The translations under genes were made by a program, and so were the position numbers. A DNA stretch of 7,819 nucleotides from Desulfobacterales bacterium (lineage in GTDB: Bacteria; Desulfobacterota; Desulfobulbia; Desulfobulbales; BM004): positions 1-7,819 of the forward strand of contig JAAXQI010000050.1 in the NCBI GenBank assembly GCA_012974315.1, written 5' to 3'. Each line of letters starts with the position of its first letter. Position 1 is the stretch's first letter. The notes under the pieces were generated by a model, which was not told the DNA's origin, made no database searches, and saw only the letters and a program-made list of their open reading frames with translations. Positions 4,817-7,819 of the stretch are shown here, in pieces.

Positions 4817-6550
4817 ATGAAAATTGCATTGGTACAGATAAACCCGATCATCGGGGATTTTTCCTATAATAGTGGAAAAATTATTTCCTGGGCAAACAAA
4901 GCCAGGGAAAAGGGGTGTGATCTTGCTGTTTTCTCTGAGTTAGCACTGTGCGGTTATCCTCCGCAGGATCTTCTGGAGCGGCAATCATTTCTTGCTGATC
5001 ATGACAAGGCTCTGCAGGACCTTATCAACGGGATTTCCGGGATTGGGATTATCTGTGGTCATCTGGAAAAACATACTGGTGACAATGGAAACCCCCTGCA
5101 CAACAGTGCCAGTGTTATAGAAGATGGGCGGATAGTATTTACTGCCCAGAAAAGGCTTTTACCTACCTATGACGTATTTGATGAGGCTCGGTACTTTGAA
5201 CCTGGCAGTCATAGCCAAACATACCAGTATAAAGGGTTAAATCTGGGGATTACTGTGTGTGAGGATATCTGGAACGATAAAGGATCTTTTCCTCAAAAAC
5301 TTTATGCAACTGATCCAATCAGCGATCTTGTCTCCGATCTGCAGGCCAAAGGCGGCAAACTTGATCTGCTGGTTAATATTTCAGCTTCTCCCTTTCATGT
5401 TGGAAAGGAAAATATCAAGCAGGAAATCTTCACAAAAGTATGTCGTAACAATAATGTTCCGCTGATTTATGTGAATCAGGTGGGGGGGCAGGATTCATTA
5501 CTGTTTGATGGCTTGAGCATGGCCATGGACAACCGCGGTAACATCATAGCAAGAGCTGAAAAGTTCAAAGAAGATATGATTATTCTGGATACAGATACCT
5601 GGCAGGGGGAAGTACACGGGCAGCAAATCCAGGAAGTGCTTGATGCAGGGGCAACGTATGGAGAACCTGTTAGTGTTTTGCAGGAAACCGCAGCAGTCTA
5701 TGATGCATTGGTCATGGGGGTTCGTGATTATGCCCGGAAATGTGGTTTTTCAAAAGGGGTTTTAGGCCTTTCCGGTGGTATTGATTCGGCTGTAACCTGT
5801 GCTATTGCCTGTGAGGCCCTTGGGGAAGAAAATATCCTGGGGGTGGCGATGCCTTCTCCCTATACCTCTGATCAAAGTATTGAAGATGCAAAAGAGCTGG
5901 CAGAAAATCTCTGTTGCCCATTTGAAATTATCGCAATCTCATCAGTATTTGCTGCTTTTAAAGAAAGCCTGGGAAATGTTTTTGCTGCATTTGAAAATAA
6001 TGCGTCCCGGAAAATTGATATAACAGAACAGAATCTCCAGGCACGCATCCGGGGCAATCTTCTTATGGCTCTTTCAAATAAAGAAGGATCCCTTCTGCTG
6101 TCAACCGGCAACAAGTCGGAAATGGCTGTGGGATACTGCACCCTGTACGGAGACATGAGTGGGGGACTGGCTATAATATCCGACGTGCCCAAGCTTATGG
6201 TATATCAACTGGCCCAGTATATAAATCGCAATAAGGAGATAATTCCAAAAAACATTATTGAAAGACCTCCTTCAGCAGAACTGGCACCTAACCAGTTGGA
6301 CCAGGATGACCTGCCCTCCTATGATATCCTGGATGCAATATTAAAGGCATATCTTGAGCAGAACCTGAGCGTTGGAGAGATAGCTGCATTGGGTTTTGAT
6401 AGGCAAGTAGTGCAGGATGTTGTAAGACGCATAAGGATTAATGAATATAAACGTAAGCAGGCGCCACTCGGGCTAAAGGTCAGTTCCAAGGCCTTTGGCT
6501 ATGGCCGTCGTTATCCCACAGCCCAGAATTACAGGGATGAAGGTGCTTGA
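4817..6550 (+). CDS. nadE: Glutamine-dependent NAD+ synthetase
   Basis: Catalyses the last step of NAD+ synthesis: ATP-dependent amidation of nicotinate adenine dinucleotide, using ammonia released from glutamine. The 577 residues hold two domains. The N-terminal nitrilase-type glutaminase (about 1-260) has the Glu-Lys-Cys triad as Glu41 (FSELALCGYPPQDLL), Lys112 (AQKRLLPTYDVFDE) and Cys148 (VCEDIWND). The C-terminal ATP-pyrophosphatase/NAD synthetase domain (about 290-565) has the P-loop LSGGIDSAVT (Ser319-Ser324 core), STGNKSEMAVGY, and the family end ERPPSAELAPNQLDQDDLP. Length and motifs are those of an intact enzyme. The ATG at 4817 begins exactly at the MKIALVQINPIIGDF start typical of the family, though its Shine-Dalgarno is poor. 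It is first in a unit with hisD, separated from the upstream operon by the terminator and pseudogene. Confidence 0.96.
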   Translation: MKIALVQINPIIGDFSYNSGKIISWANKAREKGCDLAVFSELALCGYPPQDLLERQSFLADHDKALQDLINGISGIGIICGHLEKHTGDNGNPLHNSASVIEDGRIVFTAQKRLLPTYDVFDEARYFEPGSHSQTYQYKGLNLGITVCEDIWNDKGSFPQKLYATDPISDLVSDLQAKGGKLDLLVNISASPFHVGKENIKQEIFTKVCRNNNVPLIYVNQVGGQDSLLFDGLSMAMDNRGNIIARAEKFKEDMIILDTDTWQGEVHGQQIQEVLDAGATYGEPVSVLQETAAVYDALVMGVRDYARKCGFSKGVLGLSGGIDSAVTCAIACEALGEENILGVAMPSPYTSDQSIEDAKELAENLCCPFEIIAISSVFAAFKESLGNVFAAFENNASRKIDITEQNLQARIRGNLLMALSNKEGSLLLSTGNKSEMAVGYCTLYGDMSGGLAIISDVPKLMVYQLAQYINRNKEIIPKNIIERPPSAELAPNQLDQDDLPSYDILDAILKAYLEQNLSVGEIAALGFDRQVVQDVVRRIRINEYKRKQAPLGLKVSSKAFGYGRRYPTAQNYRDEGA

Positions 6551-6566
6551 TGTAAGGGGTTTTAAA

Positions 6567-7819
6567 ATGTTGATAATACCGACAAAGACAACAACATCTG
6601 CAGGGCAGGAACTTATCCAGAAGCTGCTTAACAGGTTTCAGGAAGCTGATACCGGCTGCAGAAAGGGTGTAACTGAGATCCTTGCAGCAGTCAGGGAAAA
6701 GGGAGATGAGGCTTTGCTGGGTTATATCCGCAAGTTTGATGCCCCGAATTTCCAGATAAGCCAGCTAAAGGTGACCCAGGATGAATTTGACAGAGCCCAT
6801 ACCCTGGTTGATTCCTCATTTAAGGAAACATTGTCACTGGCTATTGAGCGGGTGCAGTTTTTTCATGAGCAGGAGCTGGTGAAATCCTGGACCATGACCC
6901 GTGATGACGGGGTGATCACCGGACGTCTGGTAAGGCCGGTGGCAGCAGCAGGACTCTATGTTCCTGGGGGGCAGGGAGGGCAGACTCCACTTGTTTCTTC
7001 CGTATTGATGAATGGCATTCCTGCTGGAATTGCCGGGGTGAAGAAGCGGGTTATGGTGACTCCTCCCAATGAAAAAGGAGAAGTGCATCCTGCCCTGTTG
7101 GTTGCGGCCAGCGAAATAGGCATTGATGAAATTTACAAGGTAGGGAGTGCCTGGGCCATTGCAGCACTTGCATATGGCACCCGGTCCATTCCAAGGGTCG
7201 ATGTGATAGTCGGTCCAGGCAATCAGTATGTTGCCGAAGCAAAACAACAGGTTACAGGTATTGTAGGCATAGATATGATTGCAGGGCCAAGTGAGGTGTT
7301 GATCATAGCAGATCATTCAGCCCGTCCGTCATATATTGCTGCTGATATGTTGGCCCAGGCAGAACATGATCCCCAGGCATTGTCTATGCTTGTCACCACA
7401 AGCCGTGAAATTGGTGAACAGGTCGTCCGGGAGCTTGAACGCCAGCTGCAGGAATTGAATCGCCATGAAATTGCCACAAAAGCTCTAAAAAATCGGGGAG
7501 TTATTTTAGTGGTTGAAGATATTGAAGAGGCAATTGGACTTGCCAATGACATTGCTGCCGAACATCTGGAGTTGATGATAGAGAAACCTGATACATGGCT
7601 TAATGCTATCCAGCATGCCGGGGCCATATTTTTGGGCGATTACTCACCGGAAGCAGCCGGCGACTATCTGGCAGGGCCAAATCATGTCCTGCCAACCATG
7701 GGGACGGCCCGGTTTTCTTCGGCCCTTGGTGTAGAGACCTTTTTAAAGAAAAGCTCCATTATTTCCTATAGTCGGGCTGCGCTGCTGGAAGATGGCCCCC
7801 ATATCATGGCGTTGGCGAA
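6567..7819 (+). CDS. hisD: Histidinol dehydrogenase, 3' end cut by window
   Basis: Oxidises L-histidinol to L-histidine in two NAD+-dependent steps, the end of histidine synthesis; a zinc enzyme of the cytoplasm. The window shows 417 codons, open to its edge, against a usual length near 430-440. The catalytic pair is Glu332-His333 in AAEHLEL; zinc ligands by family alignment are Gln264 and His267 (AQAEHDPQA) and Asp366 (GDYLAGPNHVLPT). The fourth ligand, a histidine near the C-terminus, should lie just past the window. Other signatures are VDVIVGPGNQYVAEAK and GIDMIAGPSEVLI. The glycine loop reads YVPGGQGGQTPLVSSVLM, slightly longer than the common YVPGGxAxYPSSVLM form, a variant of the family. 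The ATG at 6567 follows a good Shine-Dalgarno, AAGGGG at 6554-6559, and lies 16 nt after the nadE stop; an ATG at 6550 is followed at once by TAA. Expression with nadE is likely. Confidence 0.96.
   Translation, partial: MLIIPTKTTTSAGQELIQKLLNRFQEADTGCRKGVTEILAAVREKGDEALLGYIRKFDAPNFQISQLKVTQDEFDRAHTLVDSSFKETLSLAIERVQFFHEQELVKSWTMTRDDGVITGRLVRPVAAAGLYVPGGQGGQTPLVSSVLMNGIPAGIAGVKKRVMVTPPNEKGEVHPALLVAASEIGIDEIYKVGSAWAIAALAYGTRSIPRVDVIVGPGNQYVAEAKQQVTGIVGIDMIAGPSEVLIIADHSARPSYIAADMLAQAEHDPQALSMLVTTSREIGEQVVRELERQLQELNRHEIATKALKNRGVILVVEDIEEAIGLANDIAAEHLELMIEKPDTWLNAIQHAGAIFLGDYSPEAAGDYLAGPNHVLPTMGTARFSSALGVETFLKKSSIISYSRAALLEDGPHIMALA

Noticed and set aside
6834..7316. - strand open frame of 160 codons inside hisD
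   Set aside because: It is antisense to a clear, intact HisD reading frame; its composition (His, Cys, Asn, Pro rich) is that of a shadow frame.

Overview
The window is bacterial DNA of moderate, slightly AT-leaning composition. All intact genes lie on the + strand. Gene content (MetX plus MetW, an EpsC-type serine acetyltransferase, an acetylserine sulfhydrylase, glutamine-dependent NAD synthetase and histidinol dehydrogenase) fits a Gram-negative, deltaproteobacterial-type organism. A sulfur-cycling anaerobe of the Desulfobacterota (Desulfobulbales-like) is my best guess, but this is inferred from gene style and layout; no rRNA or other taxonomic marker is present.

Region 1 (1-4228) is a compact sulfur amino-acid operon, metX-metW-epsC-cysK. 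It follows an AT-rich leader and ends at a strong, symmetric, probably bidirectional terminator (4191-4228). metW and epsC overlap by 4 nt and epsC and cysK are 2 nt apart, so co-transcription and translational coupling are likely. MetX with MetW makes O-acetylhomoserine for methionine, EpsC makes O-acetylserine, and CysK converts O-acetylserine plus sulfide to cysteine. No O-acetylhomoserine sulfhydrylase is in the window.

The most unusual object is the 3' end of cysK. After a complete cysteine synthase core (about residues 1-306) the frame continues into a 60-residue tail rich in Lys, Ala and Pro, resembling bacterial histone H1-like proteins. A good Shine-Dalgarno sequence sits just before an internal ATG (3899) where that tail begins. 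The same frame could therefore give both a CysK-H1 fusion and a free 53-residue H1-like protein. The tail is built from a nearly exact 60-bp tandem duplication.

Region 2 (4229-4816) has no intact gene. On the - strand it carries the decayed remains of a carboxypeptidase-regulatory-like (CNA-B/transthyretin fold) domain protein, with one frameshift and one nonsense codon. It also holds an inverted repeat and a plausible promoter for the next unit.

Region 3 (4817-7819) holds nadE (glutamine-dependent NAD+ synthetase, complete) and, 16 nt downstream, hisD (histidinol dehydrogenase, cut by the window end about 15-20 residues short). The two are probably co-transcribed; HisD uses NAD+, but any functional reason for the pairing is inference.
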